Source: Calycina herbarum
Taxonomy: Eukaryota; Ascomycota; Leotiomycetes; Helotiales; Pezizellaceae
DNA: 64,000 bases
Direction of reading: 5' to 3'
Assembly (NCBI GenBank): GCA_001414485.1
Contig: LLEY01000130.1
Coordinates: 62,001-126,000, forward strand
The notes under the pieces are model-generated. The model ran no database searches. It was given only the letters and a program-made list of their open reading frames with translations, and had not been told where the DNA came from. Every line of letters begins with the position of its first letter. Position 1 is the first letter of the stretch. Shown here one piece after another: positions 38,796 through 48,364 of this stretch. Both the position numbers and the translations under genes were made by a program.

Positions 38796-39229
38796 TATTA
38801 TAAATTACATATACACGTAATAAGTAAAGACTAGGCAGCGTCCTAACTAGTTAGATACTATCGGAATACTCTTATAGTAGATAAGGATCGGTTAGGTTAG
38901 CTAAGCGATCTAGGGATTTCTTTTAATTATAATTACATAATAAGAGTTCGCTAAACAGAGCGACAGGTCTAATAGTCTAGCAGCGACAGAGCGACTAAGC
39001 TAGCGAGCTAGTATAAGAGATAAAGGTTCTATATATACTAGCACGTCTACTATCTAGATAGGAGCTTTATACTCAACTTTAGTTATTAATCTTATTATCT
39101 TATTTAACATCTTTGATATAAGTAACGAGTTTACTTCTAAGTAAACAACCTAGCGTATTCATACTTCTTACTATATACTAACCTTCGAGACTTAGTTATC
39201 TTTGTTTAGTTCGTTTAAGTTTCGTTATA
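38796..39229 (+). repeat. LTR-A, 3' LTR of element 3
   Basis: 434 bp. Its start, TATTATAAATTACATATACACGTAATAAG, matches the 5' LTR start position by position with only RIP-type changes. It ends TTCGTTATA before the TCTAG duplication. Confidence 0.88.
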
Positions 39230-39234
39230 TCTAG

Positions 39235-39624
39235 CTTAGCTATAGAATTCAAACTAGACTAGATCAGCTACTATTCTCGCTTATTAAGTTAGTACTAAAG
39301 TTTTTATAAACAAAGAACCTTAGCAGCCGCTTCCTATTAAAACTACTAGGCCCGTTCTTCTTCGTCCCTTAGTTTTCGTTATTACTAGTCGATTAAGAAC
39401 TAGTTAGAAAGTAAGAGTATTCGGTTTCGCGACTTAACGTCGTAGGATTTCTTCTATCTTATATACTTAGAATATTTATTAACCTCTAAAGTTAAAGCTA
39501 TAGCTATATATCTTCACCTAGAACGTTTATATTAAGTATAAGAAGCTATCTCTTTACTAGATTTATTAATATACTTTATAAGTTTAATCTAGTATTTATA
39601 TTCGAAAGTATAAGTAGTATTTAT
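39235..39624 (-). pseudogene. Antisense retroelement gene in the host element, N-terminal part
   Basis: The minus strand starts at ATA 39624-39622 (the same TTTTAATATAAATAC context as the other two copies) and runs 390 nt to the insertion point of element 3. Joined to 32503-32333 it totals 561 nt in one frame. It shows a basic segment with paired positions Y/C expected at ASYT..KRSR and NKYSKYIR..KKSYDVKS, where TAT probably replaces TGT (Cys). A coiled coil follows (KLRDEEERA, EAAAKVL, QLNKRE) and then SSLNSIAK. Confidence 0.66.
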
Positions 39625-39712
39625 ATTAAAACTAGAAGAGTTAACAGCTCTTTAATAATATTTCTTAGGCTATACTTAAGTATAGGGACACGCTAGTCTA
39701 AGAAGAGGATAG

Positions 39713-40168
39713 TATTACAAATCACGTTTTATATAATAAGTAGTCTAGACAGCGCTCTAATAGGATAAGATACAACGTCTAAGAAATAGAAGGTAATATA
39801 AGAGAGAATCTATAATATAGAAGAATATTTAGGAATTCTAAGATCTTACTATTAAAAGTTAGTTATAATTATATAACTAGGAAAGAGTAAGTAACATAGC
39901 TGATAAGTCGACTATATTAGCTATAGTTAGACAGATCGACTATAGTAGCTAAGGGATATAAAGGCTCTATATAGGACTAGCACGTCTGCTATTAGATAGG
40001 AGCTTCGTACTTAACTTTAGTTATTAATCTTATTATCTTATTTAATATCTTTAATATAAGTAATAAGTTCACTTCTAAGTAAACAATCTATCGTGTCTAT
40101 ACTTCTTACTAGTATACCAACTATCGAGACTTAGTCATCTTTGTTTAGTTCGTTTAAGTTTCGTTACA
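39713..40168 (+). repeat. LTR-B, 3' LTR of the host element
   Basis: 456 bp, uninterrupted, from TATTACAAATCACG to TTTCGTTACA. It is followed by the AGCTA duplication at 40169-40173. Its 3' half (from about 39975) is the same sequence as the 3' half of LTR-A; its 5' half is unrelated apart from the first 14 bases. Confidence 0.88.
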
Positions 40169-40173
40169 AGCTA

Positions 40174-40790
40174 TTCCGGAGAGAACCTAGTATAATATCT
40201 AAGATTAGTTAGTAATCTAGGACTAGAGTAATCTTAAGAAAAGATAGTATAAGAGTAAAAACACTTACTAAAACAGATTTACCTCTATAGATTATTTCAG
40301 CTACTTAAGTATTAGTAGTTTCTTATATAATCTAGACTCTCTTAAACTAACTTCGATAAAGAAGTAACTATAAGTCTTTAACTAGGTCCTTTTACCTAGA
40401 CCTAAAATCGCGTACTACTACTAACTAGATATTAACCTACTTAACTAAAATTTCCCGGCTATTATAAGCGTAGTTAAAGCTCTCTTTCTTTAGCTACTTT
40501 ATATAATATATAATATAGTCTATATTATAAGTAGCTTTACCTAGCTAGATAATTACTCGTTTAGTCTCGTTATAAATAGATTCTATCTACTAAACTTGCT
40601 ATTCTTATTTATTATAATCGTCTTAATTAATATAAAGAGCGTTAATCTAAAAGGCCCGGTCTTGTTCTCGAGAACGGAGATCCCGAAGTATAAGATATAT
40701 ATTTTTTATAACTGTTATATCGCTTCTATTAACGATTATATTACATAGTCTAGATTCGCTGTCTTATATATAAGATAAAGTCTTATAATC
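40174..40790 (-). pseudogene. HET/ankyrin gene, N-terminal HET domain part
   Basis: Read 40790 to 40174 this is a HET domain with RIP-type stops. Near 40660-40720 are the ITVIKNIYLILRDLRSREQD segment and, next, the INALYINQD-type motif (family form WIDALCINQ). Near 40540-40560 is KRVIIWLGKA and near 40320-40345 the RVWIIQE motif, preceded by YRSQF. Then comes GKSVL (family form CG..). The frame runs through the target duplication into 19398. The N-terminal SYxWGD motif is only partly readable near 40760. Original function would be allorecognition and programmed cell death; the gene is dead from both RIP and the insertion. Confidence 0.78.
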
Positions 40791-41131
40791 ACAGATGTAT
40801 TCTAGTAAGACAGTGGTGTGTTTTAGTAGAGCGAGCTTCGACTTAAAAAGCTAACACTAAATAAGTAGCTATTGCCTTTAAGTAGTCGGAGCAGGCGAAA
40901 GGCCGAGCCCTCGAGGCTAATTAGTTTATATTCGAAATCCGTTATCTTTAGTACCTAGAGGAAGAGTTAGAACTAAAATAATAGAGAGATATCTTATATA
41001 GTTACAGGAGTTAAAGTTGGTTAATTATCTTTAGATAAGCTCTATTTCGCAGACTCGCTTATATATAGGTGTGTACTAGCTAAGCAATCACGTAACACTA
41101 GCTGGTCGCGGTCGCGACCTTCTCTATAACA
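40791..41131. other. RIP-degraded fragment, unidentified
   Basis: TA-rich to about 41090. The plus strand has a frame with ALEANQFIFEIRYL and YLEEELELK near 40905-40980, which looks like the degraded end of a repeat-borne protein, family not recognised. The GC-rich inverted motif GGTCGCGGTCGCGACC lies at about 41104-41119. Confidence 0.4.
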
Positions 41132-42020
41132 TTAGTCTCTGCCGTATATTACGAATATCAGGTGTAAAGAGCATAGGGAATGGGTAGTTCCGTGATGATC
41201 GTGATGTTGGCTAGGAAGGGGAAATTTTCCTATCTCTGAGTAGGCCAGGAGGGAGGCCGACCCGCTCTGACTATACCCTTGTGAGGTGGCGAATTCTGTA
41301 GGTATTCTCAGAGAGTTGGATTGGAAGGCTGCGGGCTGAGGTCGGCCCATTTGCCAAGACTCTGCACAGCCACAGGTTTGACTTGACTTCCAGCAGATGT
41401 CACGTGCTTGCTATTGGGACGTGCGGGGCTGTTTTGCACTAGCCGAGATTGGTGATGGCTTCGGTTGGAGGTACGAAAGGGGGCTCCAAGTGGGTCTCGC
41501 GCACCCTTGGTAGGCGGTGAGGTATTCGTTCCATAGAATAGCATCGAATGTGCTGAATCTCCCCACAAATTCCCTTAAATAGTCAGGCAGAAAACATGGG
41601 TGCGCGAGACCCACTTGGAACCCCCTTTCGTACCGATCGTCGTCGCGACCTTTCATGAATTTGCGCGCCACAGCAGACACAAGACTGATAATGACTTCCT
41701 AGCATTATAGTAAGACTCTGAGGCTTAGATAATACTCTTTTATAAGTATCGTGAGTAGTAAGAGCTTGATGGTGGTGCTCCATTAAAGAAAAGGTGTTGC
41801 CCCACAAAAAGGGACTCTCCACAAATCAGCCGCGAAGGCGACGACACGAACGTAAATTTCAGTGGGAAGGGCTCAGAGTGCTCAAGAGTGGCCTGGGAAC
41901 ACGACTTCCTTAAGAATATAGAAGAAAGTAATATGTGCGTAGAATTTGAGATGCTTCAAGTCAAAGTACCTACCATTTTTTCCGATTTCCGGCACGCAGG
42001 GATGGACGTTAGTATACTTA
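41132..42020. other. Intergenic with repeat arm and fold-back element
   Basis: Holds the inverted partner (41257-41395) of 18577-18720 and the hairpin at 41471-41633. Overlapping 70-90 codon frames on the minus strand show no family likeness and are probably chance. The last 150 bases are the 3' flank of the GH43 gene. Confidence 0.5.
41471..41633. repeat. Fold-back repeat with 36 bp inverted arms
   Basis: Arms at 41471-41506 and 41598-41633 match 35 of 36 bases in inverted orientation, starting GTACGAAAGGGGG(C/T)TCC. The loop is 91 bp. The one mismatch is C/T. No target duplication is evident, so it may be a small MITE, a fold-back element or part of the surrounding repeat. Confidence 0.8.
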
Positions 42021-43228
42021 TTAAGCGCCCCATTTTGCCTTCAAAGCAGTATATTTATCCTGCGTGATTCCGATCACACTCCCATGTCTTAAATTCGTCG
42101 GAAATGCTGTCCTATCAGCATCAACCCAAGCATTCGCATTCAAATTCGTGCTCGTAAAAGGTCTGTATCCATCACTTCCATAATAATCCAACAATAGGAT
42201 AACCTTTCCAGCTTGCAAGTTATCCGAGTATGCATAAGGTCCTTCAACACCACTGTGGATAAAGGTCGTTCCACCGCCAGGTCGAGTCCAAGTACCAAAT
42301 AAGCCCGTGTCTGAACGTTCCATGTAGACATTTGTGGCTGTCTCATTCTTGATGAATCGTGCATAGGAGTTTGTGCCTAGTTGGAGGAGCGAGAGATCGA
42401 TGATTGAGGTGGAGGGGTTGATAAGTGTTTGTGGTGCGGTGAAGGTCTTAAAATCTGCGGTATGCGCGTAGCGGATCATGCTTGGACCCGGACTGCCTGT
42501 GTGTGCAGTGTCTGAAGCACCATACTAATTTCAACGTCAGTGGTGCTAAATTTGGAAGTCATGGAGAGATTTACGAATTTTGACGCCCAATGCACTAAAT
42601 ACATTCCTTTGGCTGGGTCCCAGATTGCATCAGGAGCCCAAACCATTCCAGCATTGGAGTTCTCCACCTTCACAAGTCTCTCTGCCCCCCAATTGATCAG
42701 ATCGGTACTCTCCCAAACATAGATGGAAAGTGATCCTTTTCTTTGAGAAGCATCCCAAGTTGTCTAGTTTCAAGTTAGGTCCCATCCCTAGAATCGCGAC
42801 TCGGAGATACTGCTTAGTTCTCGTGGAATCCGACATACCTTTGCAATGTTCAAATCCGTTCCAATAATATACCTAATATGGTTCAGAAACAATCCCAAAT
42901 ACCAGAATACCAATTGTACTCCTTACCATTTCTTTCCAGCCTCAGCTCCAGCACCATTGATGATACTGGGATCTCGCACACCTCCCGTGCCGAGAGTCGG
43001 TTTGTAAACTGGGCTCCCCTTGTTCAAAGCAGTGAAGGAAAGTGCATTATTGCCATTACTAAGATAAAAGTAAAGACTTGGTACGTCTCCGAGAAAGAAA
43101 ACTCCTAGATATCCAACAAGACTTGGATCTGCGCGTTTAATGAGATCCGTGGAATCAGAAATCTCGGTCGGAAGAGCGACAGCAACACTTGCAGCCAAGA
43201 AAGCGGAAAAGAGGTGAGAGAACTTCAT
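42021..43228 (-). CDS. Secreted glycoside hydrolase family 43 protein
   Basis: Four exons give 342 residues: 43228-42927, 42872-42839, 42763-42575, 42524-42021. Introns are 42873-42926, 42764-42838 and 42525-42574, all GT-AG and all keeping frame. The N-terminus MKFSHLFSAFLAASVAVALP is a clear signal peptide, followed by a KR site near residues 31-32. GH43 five-bladed propeller features include YLGVFFLGDVPSLYFYLSNG, GGVRDPSII (acid pair region), TDLINWG, GMVWAPDAIWDP (the conserved WAPxxxxD), IRYAHTADFKTF, a SGVEGPYAY segment carrying a conserved acidic residue, and LRHGSVIGIT near the end. Family members act on arabinan, xylan or galactan side chains in plant cell walls; the exact substrate cannot be read from sequence. 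It probably works outside the cell. Confidence 0.88.
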
Positions 43229-44823
43229 TTTGGCAGGACTGGCAAGAAGGACAGGAAAGGAAGAAAAAAAATCAAAAAAGTAAACCGGGAATCGACCTCA
43301 TTTTACAAACTGCCCAAGACGTCCATGGTGGGTATTTTCCCTAAGAAAGGCAAAAGAGGTCACTAAATTTGCGGGGGAAATAATTCCCACCACATCCCCG
43401 CTCATCCCCGGATTTACCACACCGAGGCATTTGTTGCTACCCTCGTGTTAAGTTTAGACCGACCCCCATATTCGTGCATCATCTTCTTTGCCTGATGCTT
43501 AAATTGTTGTCCCATGACACAGGGAGACCTTACAATTTGCCGCTTTGCAGGTTGAATGCGGAGATGTGGAGATAAGGGGGCAACGTCGGAAAACCCGCCG
43601 GATTCGGGATATCATAGGGAATTTTATGATGAAACTTATGGAGGACGACCTAGGGGCTTTTAGCAGAGAATTGATTGATTGGCGCGCCTAGATTAACTTT
43701 TCAGGTACTGAAGTTTACTGAGAGGGGAAGGTGACGGATCGTTGGATTTCTGTTTGCTCGTGATATTCACGTTTCTTCCACAATTCCAACTTTGGGATTA
43801 CCTCACCACAATTCCCAGCATGAAATACTCATGCTGGTCCGTTGTGATGAAGTGTTGAGGAATACGAAGTCTGGGGAAGCTTTTGTGGGGTCATCACGAG
43901 GTACCTGGTACCTCGGATATTTCCGGAGCCTGTACCATACCTGCTGAAAAAAAGTAGACGACAGATGCCTAACCATCTCTTCATATTAAAGTTTCACACT
44001 CTTATGTTTACTCGTTTTCTTTCCGTTTTCTAGCTTAGTTTTATAAGAGATCTATAATTTCTAATATTCGACAATGTTTATAATGAGTAACTCGTTTCTT
44101 ATTATTTTGGGCGTTCTACAATATTCACAATCTTCTAGGAAATTTTGAGGTAGCAAGAAGTGAGGAAGCCTGGGTCTCCTATCTATACGTTACAGCCTTT
44201 TTTTTTAGTAAACTTCAAACTGCTTTATTTGGGGGGAAATATTTCCACTCAGATAATATTGATAGGAAGCATGTTAAAGTTTATCTAAGGCAAAATCATT
44301 CTCAAAAAAGCAGATGAATAATCAAGGTTTTGATACTGTGCCAGTCTAAATATTTTTTATTGAGGCTTATCTTGTGGAAAGAGCTTGACAATTTCAATAT
44401 AGTTGTCACTCCTAGTATGAGAGGGGAATCAAGGCATACTATCAAATACACGGGAGCGGAATCCCTCATTTCTTGAACAGCTGATAATGAATATTATGTT
44501 TTGTACTGATGCAGTGATACCGGGAAAGCAAGAGCTGGAAACACCTTAATTTCAGACTCCCTAGCGTGCAATTTACCTTTGCTTCTTTGTTCATTAAATA
44601 AAGAACAACACTACTTTTTGAAAGTACAGAAGGGAACAATTCTTTGTTGGACCAAAACAATGTTTCTTGACTCGGAACACCATTTCAATAATTATATAAA
44701 AACATGAAAAAACCCCGATCTACTTTCTTATCACTCGACATTCTCTACACTTCTTCAGCACCCTTTATTTGATTTCACACAGACACACACGAGAGTAAGA
44801 GTCTAACTAAATACAAAACGAAG
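43229..44823. other. Intergenic between divergent genes
   Basis: About 1.6 kb between the GH43 gene (-) and the G/S/Y-rich gene (+). It contains short hairpins such as CCAGCATGA...TCATGCTGG near 43815-43837 and duplicated GGTACCTGGTACC near 43901. The 100 bases before 44824 are CT/CA-rich, as in a fungal core promoter. A 64-codon minus-strand frame at 44466-44660 has no support. Confidence 0.5.
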
Positions 44824-45543
44824 ATGTCGTACCCAGGCTATCCTTACGGTTATTCTTACGGGGGAGGAGCACCTTCCCAGGGAGCGGGAGGACGGGCAAG
44901 TGCCGGGTCCCAAGCATACGGTTCTTACGGTGGTACTCAGAACCCAGCTAATGGATATTCTGGAGGTTCTCGGGGATATAGTGCTTTTGCTAGAAGTTTA
45001 GCTGGTTTTGGTGCTCGATCAAACGGTCAAACACCTCAGTATAGAACTTCACAGCACTACTCTTCATCTGCTTTCGACAATGGTTCTGCGTATTCTGGAT
45101 ACTCTGGATATTCAGGATATAGCAACACGGGAAGTACTACGAGAACCCAATCAACGTCATATCACGATCCTAGCTCCTTTCCGGGAAACTTTGGGCGTGG
45201 TACAGGATTTTCTAGTAGACCTTCTACTAGCTCTTCATTCACGGATTCGTTTTCTGGATTTGGGAGAGCGTCTACTGGAGGTAACACTGGGGGATTCCAA
45301 GGAGCGTCTTCTGGAGGCAATACCGGATCGTTCCCGGGTTTTCCAGGAGCGTCCACAGGAATTAACACTGGACCATTTTCGGGTTTTTCAGGAGCTTCTA
45401 CTGGAGGTACTAGACCCCGCGTTAACCTTAGTGGGATGCGTTTTGAAAGCCGGGGAGCCTCAGGAACCTCAGATATTCGACCTGCATACACTGTAGAAGA
45501 ACCCGATGGAACAGAGGAGTATTTTCCACCACGACGTTACTAA
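44824..45543 (+). CDS. Gly/Ser/Tyr-rich disordered repeat protein
   Basis: A single exon of 239 residues, not recognised as a known family. The N-terminal half is rich in Y, G and S, with YSGYSGYSGYS at about 92-102. The middle has an imperfect repeat built on GASTGGNTGSFPGF-like units (about 148-195, four copies). The C-terminus is the only charged part (AYTVEEPDGTEEYFPPRRY). There is no signal peptide or membrane segment. Composition of this kind (aromatic residues in a G/S background) is typical of phase-separating or structural low-complexity proteins, but that is inference. The next gene (46874-47797) shares the STGNTG..F...GF unit. Confidence 0.7.
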   Translation: MSYPGYPYGYSYGGGAPSQGAGGRASAGSQAYGSYGGTQNPANGYSGGSRGYSAFARSLAGFGARSNGQTPQYRTSQHYSSSAFDNGSAYSGYSGYSGYSNTGSTTRTQSTSYHDPSSFPGNFGRGTGFSSRPSTSSSFTDSFSGFGRASTGGNTGGFQGASSGGNTGSFPGFPGASTGINTGPFSGFSGASTGGTRPRVNLSGMRFESRGASGTSDIRPAYTVEEPDGTEEYFPPRRY

Positions 45544-46873
45544 ATTTCTACGCTAGCCAATGTTATGAAAAATAGTAAGCTCACAGAGTAAAGTCGTCAA
45601 GAACCTCATGTTCACACACTCCTTTGACACGTAAATAATCACTAAATTGAAGACAGAAATTGACTAGAATGCCACTTAATTGAAAAGTATCATTCTAGTC
45701 AGTTAATATCTAATAGACATAGCACACAAAAACCAGAATTCTGTTTTCTTATTCAGCAATTTACTTGTTCATACTTCTTGCAAACTGTTGTGATTTTCTT
45801 TGTATCTTGGGACGTGAAGCAATACCCCTCTCCTATAAATGAATCCTATTGAACCAATTCGATATCAGCTTTCGATATCAGCTATAGACTTGAGCCTTAA
45901 ATATCAACATATCCCCCCAACTACCCATGTTCTATTCGTGAGTTCGTAATTAGAAGTTCGGTCAAATGCTACATCCAAATTGGTCAAAATCACACTAAAA
46001 TCGAGGTAGCTTCGACCTAAGAAGCTGCCAAACCTGTTTAGGGGTACCAAGAAACGAGAAAATTGAAGCTATTTACACTTATTATTTCCACTTCTTGTTC
46101 AATCACCTAATCCTCAACCTCTTAGCTTAATCTCTCTCGCACCTAAAGATCGCCTATAACTTCCACCTCATGAAATTTTTCCACGTTACACTACTTGCAT
46201 CAGCTACGTGTGAGACGAGCTCGAAGCTTCCGATTTTGTATATGCGACACCAATGCCATAACCTTCGAGTACTAATAAATCTAGATGTTCAGGATATGCC
46301 TTTCGAGCCTTTGCAATATAGTCTTCTTCATCGTGATGTATCTTTATCGTGATGTATAAATTCGCATGAACGTTGAGAGCTTTCTGGAAGAGATAATATG
46401 ACGGTCTTAATAACGTTAAAACTCCCAAGAGCCAAGTCCCGGTCTTTCAAGAAAGAAGATCTGTCTACTCTATTTTGATTCTTTGTGCAGCGCAAACTAA
46501 AACTCCGATATCCGAATAAAAACAAGAACCTACTCCCCTAGGTAGCAAAAAAGCTATGTTTAGGTGTACAGTATAATAATATATTAGCAAGATTGTGAAA
46601 ATATCCAACGCTATCGAAAGTTTGAGCAAAGAACAAAATTTGGTTAATTAGAAACATTTCCCAAGCACCACCATAGCACAAAGAGTGCTTGTTCATTTCA
46701 AACAAAGAAGCTGCAGAAATGAATGCTATTGTTTCTTCCTTTGTTTCAGGGCTTTTGTTGTCCGGAACAAAAACATTTCACTAGTATATGGGTCCCTTGA
46801 AATCACTCTGAAAAAGCCCATCAAAAAAATAAACCACTTCTTTCTCTAACACATTTTTCGCCTTACAGCAAAC
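45544..46873. other. Intergenic between the two disordered-protein genes
   Basis: About 1.3 kb, AT-rich. A 13 bp tandem duplication (TTCGATATCAGC twice) lies near 45857-45884. A minus-strand frame at 46204-46428 (74 codons) and a plus-strand frame at 46170-46352 have no recognisable content. The last 60 bases are pyrimidine-rich promoter-like sequence. Confidence 0.45.
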
Positions 46874-47797
46874 ATGTCTGGAAATAGAAGTAGCCAAAGA
46901 GGGGGGAATAACCAGCGATCTAGTAATCGTGGAGGTTCTTCCCACCACCACGTTCACCACCATGATTCATCTGGTTTTGACCTTAGTTCTTTCCTTGGTT
47001 TAGACCCTGGTTCCTTATCTGGGTATGATGACACTGGAAGTACCCATAGCACTCACAGCACTCACAGTACCCATGGTACTATGGGAGGATTTCCCCCAGC
47101 ACCACCCCCTGGATTTCCAGCATTTACCGAATTCCCCCCTTTTCCCGGGTTTGAGGGTGATGGGAACACCAATATGGGGGGCGTTCTACCACAACCTGGA
47201 AGAAGCACTGGAAACACTGGGTCTGCATTTCCCCTTGTTCCTGGCTTTGGGGGCAATGGGAACACTATGGGGGGCGTTCGGCCACAACCTAGAAGTACTA
47301 CTGGAAACCCCGGGGCTGCATTTCCCCCATTAATGGTCAGCGGCTATGGTGGGAATTTCGGTCCAGCTTCAAGTGGAGGCGCAAGACCAGCACTGCAACC
47401 TCCACGTCCTCAAGCACCCCGTCCTCAAGGTTTTACGCCCGCAAGTTCTTCAAAGCCAACTCAACAACCACCCCGTCCTCAAGGTTTTACCCCCGCAGCT
47501 CCTTCGAAGCCGGCTCCAAAACATCAAACTTCCACTTCCTCCGTCCCTTCAAGACCAACGGAACCTGAACCTGAGCCGATGGATCTGGATCCTTTCGCAA
47601 AGCCATGGGAACCAAAAAAGGAACCAGATGGAACTCCCAAGGCTCAGTTCGATCACTACTGGAAATCTTTCGGGCACCTGTCGAGAGAGCGATTCAATAG
47701 ATCAGTTGAACGAGAGTCCCGAAGAATCACAGAGGCTGGTGGATGGGATGCTGTTAAGAACAACCCTGGTTTCTTAGCAGCAGCACACCCATTATAA
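46874..47797 (+). CDS. Pro/Gly-rich disordered repeat protein
   Basis: A single exon of 307 residues, family not recognised. In order: a basic N-terminus (SSQRGGNNQRSSNRGG) and a His cluster (HHHVHHHDSS, about 24-33); THS triplets (about 56-67); two copies of a unit like GGVLPQPGRSTGNTGSAFP (about 102-120 and 132-150); two PRPQGFTPA units (about 182-210); an acidic EPEPEPMDLDPF stretch; and a charged C-terminal segment (FDHYWKSFGHLSRERFNRSVE) that may fold as helices. No signal peptide. It shares the STGNTG-type unit and genomic arrangement with its neighbour at 44824-45543, which suggests related genes. Confidence 0.7.
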   Translation: MSGNRSSQRGGNNQRSSNRGGSSHHHVHHHDSSGFDLSSFLGLDPGSLSGYDDTGSTHSTHSTHSTHGTMGGFPPAPPPGFPAFTEFPPFPGFEGDGNTNMGGVLPQPGRSTGNTGSAFPLVPGFGGNGNTMGGVRPQPRSTTGNPGAAFPPLMVSGYGGNFGPASSGGARPALQPPRPQAPRPQGFTPASSSKPTQQPPRPQGFTPAAPSKPAPKHQTSTSSVPSRPTEPEPEPMDLDPFAKPWEPKKEPDGTPKAQFDHYWKSFGHLSRERFNRSVERESRRITEAGGWDAVKNNPGFLAAAHPL

Positions 47798-48072
47798 GTC
47801 GTCTATGATTGACTTCGGAATGTGAGTTCCCCACTGATACTCAAGGCAGCAGTGCTCTTCGAGACTTTGGTCCCAACTCCATTTAACAAAATAAAATGAA
47901 TTGCCATTCCAAAAACAGTCGTAAATCTATAAAGTATATCCATAAAAAGAATTCCATAATAACATGCATGCCAATCTTCCATCCAAATTCCCATTAATCA
48001 TGCAGTCGAGGCCTAATGTAGTAAATCATTTCGATACACTTCAACAGCAAATTTACCCTCGTATCACCTTCC
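47798..48072. other. Short gap, 3' flanks
   Basis: Between the Pro/Gly-rich gene (+) and the end of the broken 2EXR gene (-). No independent feature is seen. Confidence 0.4.
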
Positions 48073-48364
48073 TCAGCAGGAAATATGGGATGCTCGACCG
48101 TTAACAACAAAAACGTCCCCTCCAACGAGAATTTCTGGATCCGAATGGCAAATTCGGGAAACAATCAAAGCTGCCCCGATATCGTGTAATATCGAATTGC
48201 AAGATGTCTCTTGTGTAGTCGACCAAAATTCCGCGTCGCAGCATGTGAGTCTAGGGGTCAAAGGACCGAAGAGGCAAAAGAGTATATCGTGATTCCAAAA
48301 CATCATGGGCTTCGTGATTAACAAGTAACAGACGAAATGCGATTATTGAAGCCGGCCTGCGATC
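48073..48364 (-). pseudogene. 2EXR-family gene, C-terminal part
   Basis: Continues the frame from 50978-51257 after the transposon. Reading from 48364 the minus strand gives RRPASIIAFRLLLVNHEAHD, then VLESRYTLLPL and ILVDYTRDILQFD, the usual middle of 2EXR proteins (family form VNREAR..A...Y.L......DxxRDTLYF). A TAG follows RSFDP and the frame later closes, so the gene carries further damage or an unrecognised intron. The exact 3' end is uncertain; another frame (AEEGDTRVNLLLK) suggests a frameshift near 48150. Confidence 0.62.

Larger units (their letters stand above)
32504..39229 (+). mobile_element. Element 3: nested Ty3/gypsy (LTR-A), complete
   Basis: A 6726 bp element in the same orientation as its host. 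The LTRs are 32504-32937 and 38796-39229, both 434 bp. The perfect 5 bp duplication TCTAG lies at 32499-32503 and 39230-39234. Gag starts at about 32973 (ATA for ATG) with the same N-terminus as element 1, RT has the YLDN box near 35855-35880, integrase is near 37070-37700 and a purine tract, AGAAGGGGATAG, lies at 38784-38795. An antisense gene occupies 38133-38705. The 5' LTR is well preserved while the 3' LTR is strongly RIP-mutated, the same asymmetry as in element 2. Confidence 0.88.
19399..40168 (+). mobile_element. Host element (LTR-B type gypsy) containing two nested LTR-A elements
   Basis: A complete Ty3/gypsy element of about 6.76 kb before expansion. The 5' LTR is split (19399-19774 and 27052-27131, 376+80 = 456 bp). 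The gag-pol region is 27132-32332. An antisense gene is split at 32333-32503 and 39235-39624. The 3' LTR is 39713-40168 (456 bp), preceded by the purine tract AAGAAGAGGATAG. The 5 bp duplication AGCTA is intact (19394-19398 and 40169-40173). Gag has a CCHC knuckle CYNC...H...Y (near 28000, last Cys lost). RT has YLDNILIF (about 30051-30080, Asp to Asn in the YxDD box). Integrase follows RNase H, the order that defines Ty3/gypsy. It is thoroughly RIP-mutated and dead. Confidence 0.88.

Noticed and set aside
19394..40173. A Starship-like giant mobile element carrying a HET gene
   Set aside because: No tyrosine-recombinase captain or other cargo genes are seen; the region is explained by nested LTR elements in a HET gene.
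41132..41822. Four overlapping minus-strand ORFs of 72-89 codons
   Set aside because: They cover the inverted-repeat arm and the hairpin; no family likeness and no splice pattern that joins them.
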